From: WLJO01 sp046597895
GTDB lineage: Bacteria; Actinomycetota; Acidimicrobiia; Acidimicrobiales; Ilumatobacteraceae
Assembly (NCBI GenBank): GCA_046597895.1
Contig: JBKJJS010000106.1
Coordinates: 1 to 12,394, forward strand
Length of the DNA: 12,394 nt
Direction of reading: 5' to 3'
The notes beneath the pieces are model-generated. The model ran no database searches, had not been told where the DNA came from, and saw nothing but the letters and a program-made list of their open reading frames with translations. Shown piece by piece: positions 12,301 to 12,394 of the stretch. The position numbers were made by a program, and so were the translations under genes. Position 1 is the first letter of the stretch. Each line of letters starts with the position of its first letter.

Positions 12301-12338
12301 ACGAAGGACTAGCAAACTACCCTTTCGTTAAACCTTCA
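12301..12338. other. Loop between the inverted-repeat arms
   Basis: A 38-base, comparatively AT-rich segment that would have to hold promoters for both flanking gene starts. It contains TACCCTTTCG (12318-12327), nearly the same as the ACCCTTTCG found in each arm, so this short word occurs three times within about 80 bases. ACGAAGG at its left end is partly complementary to CCCTTTCGT (12320-12328), allowing a further inner stem. Confidence 0.6.
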
Positions 12339-12394
12339 GAGCACTGAATCAGCGAAAGGGTTCGCCATGAGCGGCGACACCGGAACGACGACAC
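12339..12394. repeat. Right arm of the large inverted repeat, reaching the window edge
   Basis: Reverse complement of 12246-12300 apart from one unpaired A at 12347. The true length is unknown because the window ends inside it with the match still perfect. Confidence 0.97.
12367..12394 (+). CDS. Start of a second Fic-family gene copy, cut by the window edge
   Basis: ATG at 12367 begins MSGDTGTTT, identical to the first nine residues of the minus-strand remnant at 12273, with the same ribosome binding site AAAGGG (12355-12360) 6 bases upstream. Only nine codons are visible. It could be the start of the intact Fic gene from which the left copy was derived, or, if the repeat is an assembly or amplification fold-back, no separate gene at all. 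Confidence 0.45.

Overview
The window is dense, strongly GC-rich bacterial DNA with almost no spacing between genes. It has GTG and TTG starts, several 4-base stop/start overlaps and TANNNT -10 boxes directly in front of start codons, all typical of Actinobacteria. MhuD-type heme oxygenase, MeaA-type ethylmalonyl-CoA mutase and Aat together fit a free-living aerobic actinobacterium, perhaps an acidimicrobial lineage; the lineage is an inference. I see no tRNA, rRNA, CRISPR array, insertion sequence or phage gene.

Layout. (1) 1-1157, minus: a cytochrome P450 cut by the left edge. (2) 1222-3720, plus: a tight operon nagA - mhuD - cobT (amino-sugar catabolism, heme degradation, cobalamin lower-ligand activation). 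(3) 3708-5281, minus: two translationally coupled alpha/beta-hydrolase-fold proteins, the second lacking the nucleophile serine; its 3' end overlaps cobT tail to tail. (4) 5321-5656, plus: a small LysM lipoprotein. (5) 5662-10450, minus: a four-gene operon, hydroxyacyl-CoA dehydrogenase - aat - secreted metzincin lipoprotein - ethylmalonyl-CoA mutase. (6) 10553-11986, plus: a peptidase-S51/cyanophycinase-like protein without its serine, then a fumarylacetoacetate-hydrolase-family enzyme. (7) 12007-12394: a truncated Fic N-terminal remnant on the minus strand, separated by a 38-base loop from an inverted copy of its own start that runs off the right edge.

How it works together. The clearest theme is acyl-CoA metabolism. 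The dehydrogenase interconverts acetoacetyl-CoA and 3-hydroxybutyryl-CoA, and the mutase converts ethylmalonyl-CoA to methylsuccinyl-CoA; both are steps of the ethylmalonyl-CoA route of acetyl-CoA assimilation. The mutase needs adenosylcobalamin, and cobT in the neighbouring operon serves cobalamin assembly. A 14-base palindrome between the dehydrogenase and the S51-like gene is a good candidate operator for the divergent pair. The most unusual structures are the large inverted repeat carrying two identical Fic gene starts, the lack of any conventional start codon for aat, and two enzyme-fold proteins that have lost their nucleophile serine.
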